Source: Verrucomicrobiaceae bacterium (GTDB lineage Bacteria; Verrucomicrobiota; Verrucomicrobiia; Verrucomicrobiales; Verrucomicrobiaceae). Taken from it: DNA of 64,000 nt. Each line of letters begins with the position of its first letter. The first letter of the stretch is position 1. Of the stretch, positions 1 to 8,946 are shown piece by piece. The translations under genes were made by a program, and so were the position numbers. Location: assembly GCA_027490195.1 (NCBI GenBank), contig JAIXYN010000070.1, positions 1 to 64,000 of the forward strand. Direction: 5' to 3'. Below the pieces are notes generated by a model. The model was not told where the DNA came from, searched no databases, and saw only the letters and a program-made list of their open reading frames with translations.

Positions 1-63
1 CCATGAGCGTGAGGCAAACGTCTTGAGCCTGCAAGCGTTCGGGCAGCCTTGAGCGCACCGTGG

Positions 64-221
64 GTGCTGGGGCGTACGAACGTCTTCGCAGTCGGGCGGT
101 TTGGCGGAGTGGGCGCTGGAGCATGGGTGGTCCTCGACGCCAAACACGACCGACCTACGTTCCAGAAAGCACGCATGTCCTCTCAGCGAACAGACCTGTT
201 TTCAATTGAGCATGGTATTAC
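64..221. repeat. Dispersed intergenic repeat, copy A
   Basis: This segment matches 14099-14281 in the same orientation. Shared blocks include GCAGTCGGGCGGTTTGGCGG, GACGCCAAACACGACC and ACAGACCTGTTTT, in the same order with small gaps. By eye the first ~100 bp are about four-fifths identical. Both copies lie just beyond the 3' end of a minus-strand gene. No ORF is conserved between them, so it looks like a non-coding repeat family. Its orientation and function are unknown. Confidence 0.75.
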
Positions 222-327
222 AAATCCAAAGGGATATTGCATGGAGGGGCAGATAGTAAAAGTTTCTGCGCGATAGACACCTTTGTCTTTGGGTGGCAGA
301 AAGCGAAGGGGTTTCGTGAACGCTGAT

Positions 328-349
328 CGACAGACAGGAGTGTCTGTCG
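328..349. repeat. Perfect 9-bp inverted repeat
   Basis: The arms CGACAGACA and TGTCTGTCG flank a GGAG loop. No T-run follows on either side, so it is not a standard terminator. It could be a REP-like hairpin or a binding site. It sits next to the real terminator at 356-392. Confidence 0.6.
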
Positions 350-355
350 TACAAC

Positions 356-392
356 ATAAAAAAAGCCCTCCAGCTTTGCAGCGGGAGGGCTT
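356..392 (-). terminator. Rho-independent terminator of fdhA
   Basis: On the minus strand a 9-bp stem AAGCCCTCC/GGAGGGCTT (363-371 and 384-392) with a 12-nt loop is followed by a run of Ts (the A-run at 356-364 on the plus strand). It lies about 20 bp past the stop codon of the dehydrogenase gene at 415. Confidence 0.85.
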
Positions 393-414
393 CGCAGACT
401 GGCTGCTAAACTGA

Positions 415-1611
415 TCAGGCTTTGATCATGCCGTGCGGATCGATGACGTACTTGCGGGCCGCGCCTTTGTCGAAGTCCACGTAGCCTTTGGGGGCCCCCT
501 TCAGGGAGATCACCTGCACGTTGGTCGCCTTGGCGATTTTGATCTTGTCGTGCAAGATCGCCATCATGAGGCGGCGGTGGTAGCGCATGACCGGGCACTG
601 GCCGGTGACGAAGGTGTGGCTCTTGGCCCAACCGAGGCCGATGCGGATGGAGAGAGCGCCAATCTTGGCCGCATCATCGACCGCGCCCGGATCACCTGTG
701 ACGTAGAGGCCGGGAATGCCGATGGCACCGCCCGCCTTGGTGATTTCCATGACGCTGTTGAGCACCTGTGCAGGCACTTCCTTGCTGTGGTTGTGGCCAC
801 AGCCGCGTGCCTCAAAGCCGACGCAATCCACGGCGCAATCCACTTCCGGCACACCGAGGATGTTCTCGATCTGGTCTTGAATGGAGGCGGACAGGGAAAC
901 GTCCACGGTTTCGCAGCCGAAACGGCGGGCCTGAGCGAGGCGCTCCTTGTTCAAATCGCCGACGATGACGACTGCAGCACCGAGCAGATGACAGGAAGCC
1001 GCGCAGGCAAGGCCGACGGGGCCGGCTCCGGCGATGTAAACGGTAGCACCAGGTCCCACGCCTGCGGTGACCGCACCGTGATAGCCGGTGGGGAAAATGT
1101 CCGAGAGGAGGGTGAGGTCTTTGATCTTGGCCAGCGCCTGATCGCGATCCGGGAACTTGAGCAGATTGAAGTCCGCGTAGGGCACCATGACATACTCAGC
1201 CTGACCACCGACCCAGCCGCCCATGTCAACGTAGCCATACGCCGCACCGGGGCGCGCAGGGTTCACGCTCAGGCAGATGCCGGTCTTGCCTTCCTTGCAG
1301 TTGGCACAGCGGCCGCAGGCAATGTTGAAGGGCACGCTGACGATGTCGCCTTTCTTGATAAACTCGACATCGCGGCCCGTCTCGACCACTTCACCCGTGA
1401 TCTCATGGCCGAGGATCAAGCCCTTCTCTGCGGTGGTACGACCACGCACCATGTGCTGGTCAGAACCGCAGATATTGGTGCTGACGACTTTGAGGATGAC
1501 TCCGTGCTGGCATTTACGCTTTTGTTCGCGCAGCTCAAGTTTCGGATAATCAATGCTTTGAACCTCGACTTTACCGGTCCCCATGTAGGCGACACCATGA
1601 TTGCTTGGCAT
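415..1611 (-). CDS. fdhA: Glutathione-independent formaldehyde dehydrogenase
   Basis: Zinc-dependent medium-chain dehydrogenase that oxidises formaldehyde to formate with NAD+, without added glutathione, in the cytoplasm. The 398-residue length equals that of the Pseudomonas putida enzyme and the sequence resembles it throughout. Catalytic-zinc residues are visible as Cys48 (NICGSDQH) and His69-Glu70 (GHE). Structural-zinc cysteines are at 99, 102, 105 and 113. The Rossmann motif GAGPVGLA is followed by VGDLN for NAD binding. The ATG at 1611 matches the family N-terminus. The gene is monocistronic, with its own terminator, and divergent from the SGNH hydrolase at 1833. It probably serves formaldehyde detoxification or C1 oxidation; no other C1 gene is nearby. 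Confidence 0.93.
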   Translation of the reverse strand: MPSNHGVAYMGTGKVEVQSIDYPKLELREQKRKCQHGVILKVVSTNICGSDQHMVRGRTTAEKGLILGHEITGEVVETGRDVEFIKKGDIVSVPFNIACGRCANCKEGKTGICLSVNPARPGAAYGYVDMGGWVGGQAEYVMVPYADFNLLKFPDRDQALAKIKDLTLLSDIFPTGYHGAVTAGVGPGATVYIAGAGPVGLACAASCHLLGAAVVIVGDLNKERLAQARRFGCETVDVSLSASIQDQIENILGVPEVDCAVDCVGFEARGCGHNHSKEVPAQVLNSVMEITKAGGAIGIPGLYVTGDPGAVDDAAKIGALSIRIGLGWAKSHTFVTGQCPVMRYHRRLMMAILHDKIKIAKATNVQVISLKGAPKGYVDFDKGAARKYVIDPHGMIKA

Positions 1612-1832
1612 ATTGTTGTGTGGTTGTGGTTGGTTGAATTTAGCAAATTCCCGTTCATGCTAGTCAGAACTGGCAGATCGCGTCAATCTTGGTGAAGGAA
1701 AAACGTTGAGAGCCAAGTGGTGAGCGGTGCAGGGGCCGGGAAAAGGCTGACACCGCCAAGTTGTCTAAACGAACAGTGCTGAATGCTCTTTCGGATTGCC
1801 AGCCAGCGAGCAGTCCTCCACAATACTGATGC

Positions 1833-2600
1833 ATGAAAATTACATCACTCGCTTTGTCCCTTCTGCTGCTTGCCACCACCGCCCTCCGGGCTCAGACACC
1901 GGCACCTGCCGTCAAGCCAGCCGCTCCAGTGGTCGTCATGCCGCCACAGCCGCCGGATGTGCCTGCGGAGAAGTATGGCAAAGACGGCAAGATCAACCCC
2001 GGCTTCATCGCTTCGCATGAGAAGTTTGTGAGCATCGCCAAGGAAGGCAAAGCACAACTCGTGTTTCTCGGTGACTCGATCACCGCTGGCTGGGGAGGCA
2101 AGAAGGAAATTTGGGACAAGGCCTTCGGTGCGTACAGCCCTGCCAACTTTGGGATCGGCGGTGACCGCACGCAGCATGTGCTGTGGCGCATCCTGAACGG
2201 GGAACTTGAGGTCATCAAACCAAAGGCCGTTGTGCTCATGATCGGCACGAACAACTCCGGTACGGATTCAGCGGAAGGCATTGCCAAAGGCGTCACTGTC
2301 ATTGTTGAAACCATCCGCACCAAGCAGCCACAGGCAAAAATCCTCCTTCTTGCCGTCTTTCCTCGCGGTGAAAAAGCCAGTCCGAATGCAGGCCGCGACA
2401 AGCTGAAGCAGGTCAACGCCATCATCGCCAAGCTGGATGACAGCAAGAACATCTTCTTTCTCGACATCGGCGATAAATTCTTGCAGCCCGACGGCAGCCT
2501 CACCAAGGAGATCATGCCCGACTTCCTGCACCTCTCTGCCGCTGGCTACCAGATCTGGGCCGACGCGATCGGTCCGAAGCTCGCTGAGCTGATGAAGTAA
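1833..2600 (+). CDS. Secreted SGNH/GDSL hydrolase
   Basis: Predicted exported serine esterase of the PAF-acetylhydrolase-like SGNH family, 255 residues. A signal peptide occupies residues 1-20 (hydrophobic core, ALRAQ cleavage region), followed by an Ala/Pro-rich linker to about residue 45. Block I is FLGDSIT with nucleophile Ser82. GIGGD supplies the oxyanion Gly, GTNN is block III, and DFLHLSAAGY near the C-terminus supplies the Asp-His pair. The substrate is not predictable; relatives act on acetylated sugars or lipids. It stands alone downstream of a divergent intergenic region. Confidence 0.85.
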   Translation: MKITSLALSLLLLATTALRAQTPAPAVKPAAPVVVMPPQPPDVPAEKYGKDGKINPGFIASHEKFVSIAKEGKAQLVFLGDSITAGWGGKKEIWDKAFGAYSPANFGIGGDRTQHVLWRILNGELEVIKPKAVVLMIGTNNSGTDSAEGIAKGVTVIVETIRTKQPQAKILLLAVFPRGEKASPNAGRDKLKQVNAIIAKLDDSKNIFFLDIGDKFLQPDGSLTKEIMPDFLHLSAAGYQIWADAIGPKLAELMK

Positions 2601-2665
2601 TACACCGCGCTATTCGCAGCACGGATTCATCTGGCGCACGCGAGACCTGCGTGCAAAGGAGAGCC

Positions 2666-3280
2666 ATGCCCCAGCCCGCCATCCTTTCCGACATTGGCAA
2701 AGTCCTCATCGACTTTGACTTCAGCATCGCCGCCCGGCGTTTGGCTGAGCGCTGTGACCATCCGGCGGAGACAGTACTAACGCTTTTTGATGGCATCAAA
2801 GGGCCCTATGAGGTGGGGGATATGGGGGATGAGGAGTTCGTGCGGCAGGGCATGGCGCTGACGGGCTTTCGTGGCTCTCCCGAAGAATTCGCAGCCATCT
2901 GGTGCGAAATCTTTGCCCAGAATGAACCCATGCACAGGACTCTCGGCGCCCTGGCGGGCAGACTGCCGATGCACCTGCTCTCAAACACCAATGAGCTGCA
3001 CAAAAGCTACTTCCTGCGTGAGTTTGCGATTTTCCAGCACTTCCAGGATGGCGTGTACTCGCATACCGCCCGCTGCGCCAAGCCGGGAGAAGAGATCTTT
3101 ATCAAGACCGCCGCGCAGCTGGATCTGGACCCCGCGCGCACGTTTTACATCGACGATCTGGAGGCAAACATCGCCACCGCGAAACGATTGGGGTTTCGGG
3201 CATTTCACTACAGCTTTGTGAAGCATTCTCAGCTGCAGGCGGAGCTGGACGAATGGCTGGCGACTCAGGGCATTGGTTGA
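2666..3280 (+). CDS. HAD-family phosphatase, YihX-like
   Basis: Cytoplasmic haloacid-dehalogenase-superfamily hydrolase, 204 residues. Motif I is SDIGKVLIDFD, in which the usual second Asp is Gly, as in the YihX (alpha-D-glucose-1-phosphate phosphatase) subgroup. Motif II is LLSNTNELH and motif IV is FYIDDLEAN, with a conserved Lys between them. The ATG at 2666 is chosen because an AAGGAGAG ribosome site lies at 2656-2663; an in-frame GTG at 2651 lacks one. It is followed after 57 bp by mcsA, so it may be the first gene of that transcript. The exact substrate is unknown. Confidence 0.8.
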   Translation: MPQPAILSDIGKVLIDFDFSIAARRLAERCDHPAETVLTLFDGIKGPYEVGDMGDEEFVRQGMALTGFRGSPEEFAAIWCEIFAQNEPMHRTLGALAGRLPMHLLSNTNELHKSYFLREFAIFQHFQDGVYSHTARCAKPGEEIFIKTAAQLDLDPARTFYIDDLEANIATAKRLGFRAFHYSFVKHSQLQAELDEWLATQGIG

Positions 3281-3337
3281 CGGGCGCGAATACCTGTCAT
3301 ACCCAGTACGGGCTGCCGTTCGTATCACCTATGTGGC

Positions 3338-3919
3338 ATGAATGCATGCACGACTAATTCCATGAAATGCGACGTTTGCGAAAATGAGGCCACCGTGTTC
3401 CTCACCCAGATCATTAACGGTCAGATGACCACGGTGAATCTGTGTGAGACCTGTTCAAAGGCCAAAGGCGTGACCGAGGAGACCGGCTTCGGTCTTGCGG
3501 AAGCATTTCTGAGCCCCTCCCACCGAACGGAGTCGGACACGATGGAAATCGCGTGCGATGCCTGCGGCTTCACAGCATCCCAGCTGAAGAAAATCGGCCG
3601 CATGGGCTGCCCGGAATGCTACGCCGCCTTCCGTGATGGATTGGACGGACTTCTGCGCAACATGCACAAAGGAACCCGGCATGTGGGCAAGCGCCCGAGT
3701 CACCTCAGCGCCGTTGCCCCCCAAATACTGCCACGGCAGCGAGCAAGCGCTTTGAAGGAAGCGCCTGCACCCGCCCCGGTGCCCACCCCACCAGTGCCAC
3801 CACCGGACCTTGCCAAGCTCCGCGCCGAGCTGGATCTGGCCGTCAAGGAGGAGCGCTATGAGGACGCAGCCAAGTTGAAAGCCGAGATCGAAAATTTCCA
3901 GCCCAAGGCCTCCAAATGA
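3338..3919 (+). CDS. mcsA: McsA-like zinc and UVR-motif protein
   Basis: Probable activator of the protein-arginine kinase McsB. Two four-cysteine zinc sites are visible: CDVC...CETC near the N-terminus, and CDAC...CPEC with the typical KKIGRMGCPECY block. A proline-rich linker (~140-155) leads to a C-terminal UvrB/UvrC-like helix hairpin (DLAKLRAELDLAVKEE...). At 193 residues it is close to Bacillus subtilis McsA (185). The start may instead be the ATG at 3362 (MKCDVCEN), which matches the Bacillus N-terminus better and would give 185 residues. mcsB begins 76 bp downstream. Confidence 0.88.
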   Translation: MNACTTNSMKCDVCENEATVFLTQIINGQMTTVNLCETCSKAKGVTEETGFGLAEAFLSPSHRTESDTMEIACDACGFTASQLKKIGRMGCPECYAAFRDGLDGLLRNMHKGTRHVGKRPSHLSAVAPQILPRQRASALKEAPAPAPVPTPPVPPPDLAKLRAELDLAVKEERYEDAAKLKAEIENFQPKASK

Positions 3920-3995
3920 AGAAGGCCGCACGTGGAATGATCCTTCCGTATCTTTCAACGCGTATCTCCTCTATACCGTCCAACTTCGTTATCTC

Positions 3996-5120
3996 ATGAT
4001 GCGTTTTGCCACTTTGATCAAGAACCCCGCCGACTGGATGAAAGGCGCGGGTCCCCACTCCGACGTCGTCATGACTTCGCGGGTGCGTCTTGCTCGCAAC
4101 CTTCGAGGCTACCCTTTTCCCGGCTTTAGCCAGGAGCGCCAGCGCATCGAGCTGCTGGAGCGCGCACGCCCGGTGGTGGAAGAGCTGCCCGAAATGCGGG
4201 ACGGCTACAGCGAGGACTACACGGAACTCAGCAAGATCCGCAAACAGGTTCTGGTGGAGCGCCACCTCGTGAGTCGTGAGCACGCGGCCCGCTCTTCCGG
4301 CTGCGCCGTGGTCGTGGACCGCAAGCAGAGCATCTCCATCATGATCAATGAGGAGGACCACTTTCGCATTCAAGGCATCCGGCCAGGGCTGAACCTCACC
4401 AGCGCCTTTGAAGTGGTGGACCGCGTGGACACGGAGCTGGAAGGCATGCTGCCTTATGCGTTTGACCCCAAGCTCGGCTACCTCACCGCCTGCCCCACCA
4501 ACCTCGGTACCGGCATGCGAGCCTCCGTCATGCTGCATCTGCCAGCACTGGTGCTGACCGAGCAGATCAATCCGGTGATCAAAGCCATTGGCAAGATCGG
4601 CCTGGCCGTGCGCGGCCTCTATGGCGAAGGCACCGAAGCTCTGGGCAATCTCTTCCAGATCTCCAACCAGCACACGCTGGGTGAGGCGGAGCCTGAAATC
4701 ATCGCCCAGATCGAAAAAGTCATCGAAGGCGTGGTCCGCTCTGAAGTGACAGCCCGCGCCAAGCTCAAGGAGGACCACCAGACGATGCTGCAAGACCAGA
4801 TCGGGCGTGCCTTCGCTATTCTGAGGTATGCGCACATCCTTACCTCCAAGGAGGCATTGAACCTGCTTTCCATGCTTCGCCTCGGTGCCGATCTCGACCT
4901 TGTCGGGAACTGTGACCGCAGCCTCATCGACATGCTTCTGCTTGAAATTCAACCTGCGCATCTGCAGCTCAATGCTGCGCGTGAATTGTCCCCGGAAGAA
5001 CGTGACAGCATGCGCGCTGATTTAACCCGCACGCGGTTGCAATCCATCGACGGCCCGGGTAGTTTTCCGACATCACAATCTAACAACGGAGGCACCACCT
5101 CCCCCACTCATGATGAATAA
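3996..5120 (+). CDS. mcsB: Protein-arginine kinase McsB
   Basis: ATP:guanido-phosphotransferase-fold kinase that phosphorylates arginines on proteins, marking them for ClpC. It has 374 residues, near the family norm. Diagnostic blocks include SDVVMTSRVRLARN, NEEDHFRIQ, CPTNLGTGMRASVMLHLPAL and GLYGEGTEALGN. The C-terminal allosteric phosphoarginine pocket motif RDxxRA is present as RDSMRA at residues 336-341. The 3' end overlaps the clpC start by 11 nt, indicating translational coupling. Together with mcsA and clpC this is the Firmicute-type arrangement, but no ctsR repressor gene is adjacent. Confidence 0.93.
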   Translation: MMRFATLIKNPADWMKGAGPHSDVVMTSRVRLARNLRGYPFPGFSQERQRIELLERARPVVEELPEMRDGYSEDYTELSKIRKQVLVERHLVSREHAARSSGCAVVVDRKQSISIMINEEDHFRIQGIRPGLNLTSAFEVVDRVDTELEGMLPYAFDPKLGYLTACPTNLGTGMRASVMLHLPALVLTEQINPVIKAIGKIGLAVRGLYGEGTEALGNLFQISNQHTLGEAEPEIIAQIEKVIEGVVRSEVTARAKLKEDHQTMLQDQIGRAFAILRYAHILTSKEALNLLSMLRLGADLDLVGNCDRSLIDMLLLEIQPAHLQLNAARELSPEERDSMRADLTRTRLQSIDGPGSFPTSQSNNGGTTSPTHDE

Positions 5121-7641
5121 TTTCACTCCACGCGCCCAACAGGTTTTGGCCCTTGCCCGCAAGGAAGCCGACCGATTCAACCACAATTACGTCGGCACGG
5201 AGCATCTCCTGCTTGGCCTGATCAAACTCGGCCAGGGGGTCGCAGTCAACGTTTTGACCAAGCTCGGTCTCGACCTCGAGACCGTGCGCATGCAGGTCGA
5301 GCAACAGGTCGGCTCCGGCCCTGAGACCAAGATGGTCGGCAACATTCCCTACACCCCTAGGGTGAAGAAGGTTCTCGCCCTGGCCTCGAAAGAAGCCAAG
5401 GCGCTCAACCATAGCTACGTCGGCACGGAGCACATCCTGCTCGGCCTCCTCCGCGAAGGCGAAGGCGTTGCCGCCCAGGTGCTGCGCAATCTCGACGTGA
5501 ACCTCGACAAGGCGCGCAGCGAAATTCTCAAGGAACTCGACCCCAATTTCTCGTCCCAGAACGAAGAGGAAGAGGAAGAAAGCGAACCCGCCAGCCCCGC
5601 TGGAAACACGCCTGCGGGTGACAAGAAAAAGAACGAGAAGACACCGGCCCTCAAAGCCTTCGGCCGCGACCTCACCGAGCTCGCCATCAAGGGTGAAATG
5701 GACCCTGTCATTGGCCGCTCGGAAGAAATCGCGCGTGTCATCCAGATCCTTTGCCGCCGCACCAAGAACAACCCTGTGCTCATCGGCGAAGCCGGTGTCG
5801 GCAAGACCGCCATCGTCGAGGGCTTGGCCCAGGAAATTGCAGCTGGCAACGTCCCTGAAATCCTGCGCGACAAGAAAGTCATCACCCTCGACCTCGCGCT
5901 GATGGTCGCTGGCACGAAGTATCGCGGTCAGTTTGAAGAGCGCATCAAGGCGGTGATGGATGAAATCCGCCGCAACAAGAACGTCATTCTCTTCATCGAC
6001 GAGCTGCACACCATCGTGGGTGCCGGCGGCGCTGAAGGCGCGATGGACGCGAGCAACATCATCAAACCGGCACTTAGCCGTGGCGAGCTGCAATGCGTCG
6101 GTGCGACTACGCTCAATGAATACCGCAAGTATATTGAAAAGGACTCCGCGCTCGAACGCCGCTTCCAGAGCGTGAAGATCGAGGAACCCTCCGTCGAGGA
6201 CGCCATCAAGATTCTTTTTGGCCTGCGTGGCAAATACGAGATGCACCACAAGGCGAAGTACAGCGAAGACGCGCTCAAGGCCGCCGTGAATCTCAGTTCG
6301 CGCTACCTGCCCTCCCGTTTCCTGCCTGACAAGGCCATCGACATCATGGACGAAGCCGGCTCCAAGGCCCGCATCGCCGCGATGACACGTCCGCCTGAGC
6401 TCAAGGTGATCGAAGCTGAGATCGAAGAGATTCGCGTCGAGAAGGAAGGCTCCATCAAGGAGCAGGATTTCGAAAAAGCCGCAAGCCTGCGTGATCGTGA
6501 GAAGAACGCGAAGAAGCGTTTTGATGACGTGCTGGAAACCTGGCGCACCAACAATCAGGAGCGCATTGTTGATGTCACAGAAGAGGACATCATGTCCGTC
6601 GTGTCTAAATGGACCGGCGTTCCGCTGCAACGCATGGAGCAGGCTGAAGCCGAGAAGCTCCTCAAGATGGAAACCGAGCTCAAGGGCAAGGTCATCGGTC
6701 AGGACGAAGCCGTCATCGCCATCAGCAAGGCCCTGCGCCGTTCCCGTGCCGACTTGAAGGATCCACGCCGCCCGATCGGCTCCTTCCTCTTCCTCGGCCC
6801 GACCGGTGTCGGCAAGACTTTCCTCGCAAAGAACCTCGCCGAATTCATGTTTGGCACGGCCGATTCGCTGATCCAGATCGACATGTCCGAGTACATGGAG
6901 AAGCACACCGCCAGCCGTCTGATTGGTGCGCCTCCGGGATACGTCGGTTATGAAGAAGGTGGCCAGCTTTCCGAAGCCGTGCGCCGTCGCCCCTACTCAG
7001 TGATCTTGTTCGATGAAGTCGAAAAAGCGCACCCGGATGTCATGCATCTGCTGCTGCAGATTCTTGAAGAAGGCCAGGTCACCGACAACTTCGGTCGTAA
7101 GATCGACTTCCGGAACACCATCGTCATCCTTACTTCCAACATTGGTGCGGAGCAGATCAAACGCCAGACCAGCCTGGGCTTCATGGCCATGCAAGAAGAC
7201 GCCGCCGACAACGCCGGCATCAAAGGCAAGATCACCGAAGCCGCGAAGAAGTTCTTCAAGCCCGAGTTCCTCAACCGCCTCGACGACATCGTCATCTTCC
7301 GCATGCTCGAGAAGGAGCAGCTCAACAAGATCGTCGATCTCGAAGTCAGCAAAGTGGTTACCCGCCTCAAGAAGAAGAACATCCACATCACCCTCGACGA
7401 CAGCGCCCGCGAGTTCCTCATGAAAGAGGGCTTTGATCCGCAGTATGGTGCGCGTCCGATGCGCCGTGCCGTGGAGAAAAACATCGAAGACCCGCTGGCC
7501 GAACACCTCCTGCGCGGTGACATCCGCGAAGGCGACACCGTCAAGGTCTCCCACGATGATGAGCATAAGCGGCTGAAATTTGCTGCCGACGCGCGCGAAA
7601 CCACTGACATTGTGGCTCCGGCCGAGACGCCAGCTCCCTAA
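5110..7641 (+). CDS. clpC: AAA+ unfoldase ClpC
   Basis: Hsp100 unfoldase that feeds substrates to ClpP, 843 residues. Two Clp-N repeats lie at ~5-140, the first also a candidate phosphoarginine-binding module. An acidic linker (EEEEEESEP, ~152-160) follows. The first AAA+ domain has Walker A GEAGVGKT at 226-233. A UVR-containing middle region, typical of ClpC rather than ClpB, lies at ~454-476. The second AAA+ domain has Walker A GPTGVGKT at 563-570, then the C-terminal D2-small domain. The start is ATG 5110 or 5113, both inside the end of mcsB. No clpP is in the window. Confidence 0.95.
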   Translation: MMNNFTPRAQQVLALARKEADRFNHNYVGTEHLLLGLIKLGQGVAVNVLTKLGLDLETVRMQVEQQVGSGPETKMVGNIPYTPRVKKVLALASKEAKALNHSYVGTEHILLGLLREGEGVAAQVLRNLDVNLDKARSEILKELDPNFSSQNEEEEEESEPASPAGNTPAGDKKKNEKTPALKAFGRDLTELAIKGEMDPVIGRSEEIARVIQILCRRTKNNPVLIGEAGVGKTAIVEGLAQEIAAGNVPEILRDKKVITLDLALMVAGTKYRGQFEERIKAVMDEIRRNKNVILFIDELHTIVGAGGAEGAMDASNIIKPALSRGELQCVGATTLNEYRKYIEKDSALERRFQSVKIEEPSVEDAIKILFGLRGKYEMHHKAKYSEDALKAAVNLSSRYLPSRFLPDKAIDIMDEAGSKARIAAMTRPPELKVIEAEIEEIRVEKEGSIKEQDFEKAASLRDREKNAKKRFDDVLETWRTNNQERIVDVTEEDIMSVVSKWTGVPLQRMEQAEAEKLLKMETELKGKVIGQDEAVIAISKALRRSRADLKDPRRPIGSFLFLGPTGVGKTFLAKNLAEFMFGTADSLIQIDMSEYMEKHTASRLIGAPPGYVGYEEGGQLSEAVRRRPYSVILFDEVEKAHPDVMHLLLQILEEGQVTDNFGRKIDFRNTIVILTSNIGAEQIKRQTSLGFMAMQEDAADNAGIKGKITEAAKKFFKPEFLNRLDDIVIFRMLEKEQLNKIVDLEVSKVVTRLKKKNIHITLDDSAREFLMKEGFDPQYGARPMRRAVEKNIEDPLAEHLLRGDIREGDTVKVSHDDEHKRLKFAADARETTDIVAPAETPAP

Positions 7642-7671
7642 CCGGGAGCGATCCGCCGGGCTTTGCCTGCC

Positions 7672-8874
7672 ATGATCCGTGCCCTGATTCTCGTTCTCCT
7701 CCTCGGCAGCCTCGGCTGCTGGCTGGATCGCGAGCATCAGGCGGGACGCTTCCAGCGTGTGGACGAGTTGTTTCTCGACTTTCTCGTCGCTAACGCGCGG
7801 GACCGTTTTATCGCGGCCGATGATCAGGCGGTCTCATCTTCACCTGTCGTCCTGGTGAAAATGCGCCTGGCTGACAAAGCGGAATACGCAGGCTGGCCCC
7901 CGCGCCCGCTCGACTGGCAGATGGTCCTGAAGGGCCTGCAGGCCTACAATCCTGCGGTGGTCGTGATTCCCGAAACTCTTTTTTGGGGCAGCCCTTCGCC
8001 CGAGTTTGTGAATGAAGCAGCGCAGGCATTGGTGCCATTTCCTAGCACGGTTCTGGGCGTTGAGGCCCAGCTTGCCGCCAACCGTGAGGCACCCGCCTTT
8101 TTGGGTGGCCTCGAAAACTCACTGCCTCAGTTTCAAAAGGTGCAGGGTGACATCGGATCAGTTCCTCCCTTGGGAGCTTTGATTGCTGCGCCAGATGACC
8201 TGCTCCGCCGACAGGGCGAGATAGGCCTTACTGTCCCGAAAGACGCCGGCAAACTGCCTTATGCCTTTCAAGAGAGCGGCCACCTGCTGCCCACCGTTCT
8301 GGCCCAGGCTTTGGCACGGTTCACCCAGACGCCCTATGCCACACAGCGCCTGCTGCTGGGACCTGGGGCGGGTGCCTATCTCTCGAACGGCGCTTTTGTG
8401 CCACTTTCTGCTGCGGGCGAATTCATCATCAACACGAAGCAGCCGGTTCACGAGGTGGATGCGCTCCACTTGATGACTTCGGAACTGGCCGATGCCCTTT
8501 CCCCGCAGGACAAGGCGAATCTGTCAGGTGACAAGGTGATCGTGATTGGAACCGATGATGACGCCCAAAGCGGGCTGGCTCGCCTGCATGCCCAGGCGCT
8601 CGCGCAGGTGCTCGCCCTGCCACGATTGCGTCTGCTGCCGCACTGGGCACAATGGCTCCTCTGGGGTGCCGCTGGTTTGGCGGGTTTCTGGCTGGTGTTC
8701 TTCGTGCCACGCACCAAATCCATCCTGCGCGGGATGCTGTGTATCTTCGCGGCGCTGGTCACCTGCTTCCTCGCTTTTCAGTCCAGTTTGATCTGGTGCC
8801 CGCCTACAATTCCAGCCGCTTTGATCGCCGTATCGACCGTGTTTGCGCGAATAGCCGGCCGCAGGAAGGTTTGA
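7672..8874 (+). CDS. CHASE2-like sensory membrane protein without output domain
   Basis: About 400 residues. A hydrophobic N-terminal segment is followed by a periplasmic domain with CHASE2-type features: PPRPLDWQMVLKGL, AYNPAVVVIPE, and the late block KVIVIGTDDDAQSG. Two or three transmembrane helices close the protein (LLPHWAQWLLWGAAGLAGF..., FAALVTCFLAF..., PTIPAALIAVSTV), ending in a short basic tail. CHASE2 normally precedes a kinase, cyclase or adenylate-type output domain, but here none follows. The ATG at 7672 is preferred over a TTG at 7663. It starts 30 bp after clpC and may be co-transcribed. The signal sensed is unknown. Confidence 0.65.
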   Translation: MIRALILVLLLGSLGCWLDREHQAGRFQRVDELFLDFLVANARDRFIAADDQAVSSSPVVLVKMRLADKAEYAGWPPRPLDWQMVLKGLQAYNPAVVVIPETLFWGSPSPEFVNEAAQALVPFPSTVLGVEAQLAANREAPAFLGGLENSLPQFQKVQGDIGSVPPLGALIAAPDDLLRRQGEIGLTVPKDAGKLPYAFQESGHLLPTVLAQALARFTQTPYATQRLLLGPGAGAYLSNGAFVPLSAAGEFIINTKQPVHEVDALHLMTSELADALSPQDKANLSGDKVIVIGTDDDAQSGLARLHAQALAQVLALPRLRLLPHWAQWLLWGAAGLAGFWLVFFVPRTKSILRGMLCIFAALVTCFLAFQSSLIWCPPTIPAALIAVSTVFARIAGRRKV

Positions 8875-8946
8875 GGGGTGAAGTTACCCCTTGTGGAACA
8901 CTGACCAGCCCCTAGTGTCGGCCTCCCTTCCCCCAAAAAATAAAGC

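Larger units (their letters stand above)
1..414. other. Non-coding left edge: repeat, inverted repeat, terminator
   Basis: No convincing gene lies here. The stretch holds a dispersed repeat copy (64-221), a perfect 9-bp inverted repeat (328-349) and the terminator of the formaldehyde dehydrogenase gene (356-392). Short open frames in it have no recognisable product. Confidence 0.6.

Noticed and set aside
433-1695. 420-codon plus-strand open frame over fdhA
   Set aside because: It is antisense to a gene with full family conservation and its own terminator; the translated frame resembles no protein family.
5080-6906. Long open frame of ~600 codons antisense to clpC
   Set aside because: It mirrors the clpC frame, has no recognisable domain, and clpC is certain. 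Long antisense frames are expected in GC-rich genes with strong codon bias.
8875-8946. Terminator between the CHASE2-like gene and the nuclease gene
   Set aside because: Only 5-6 bp stems without a T-run are present; the gap is too weakly structured to call.
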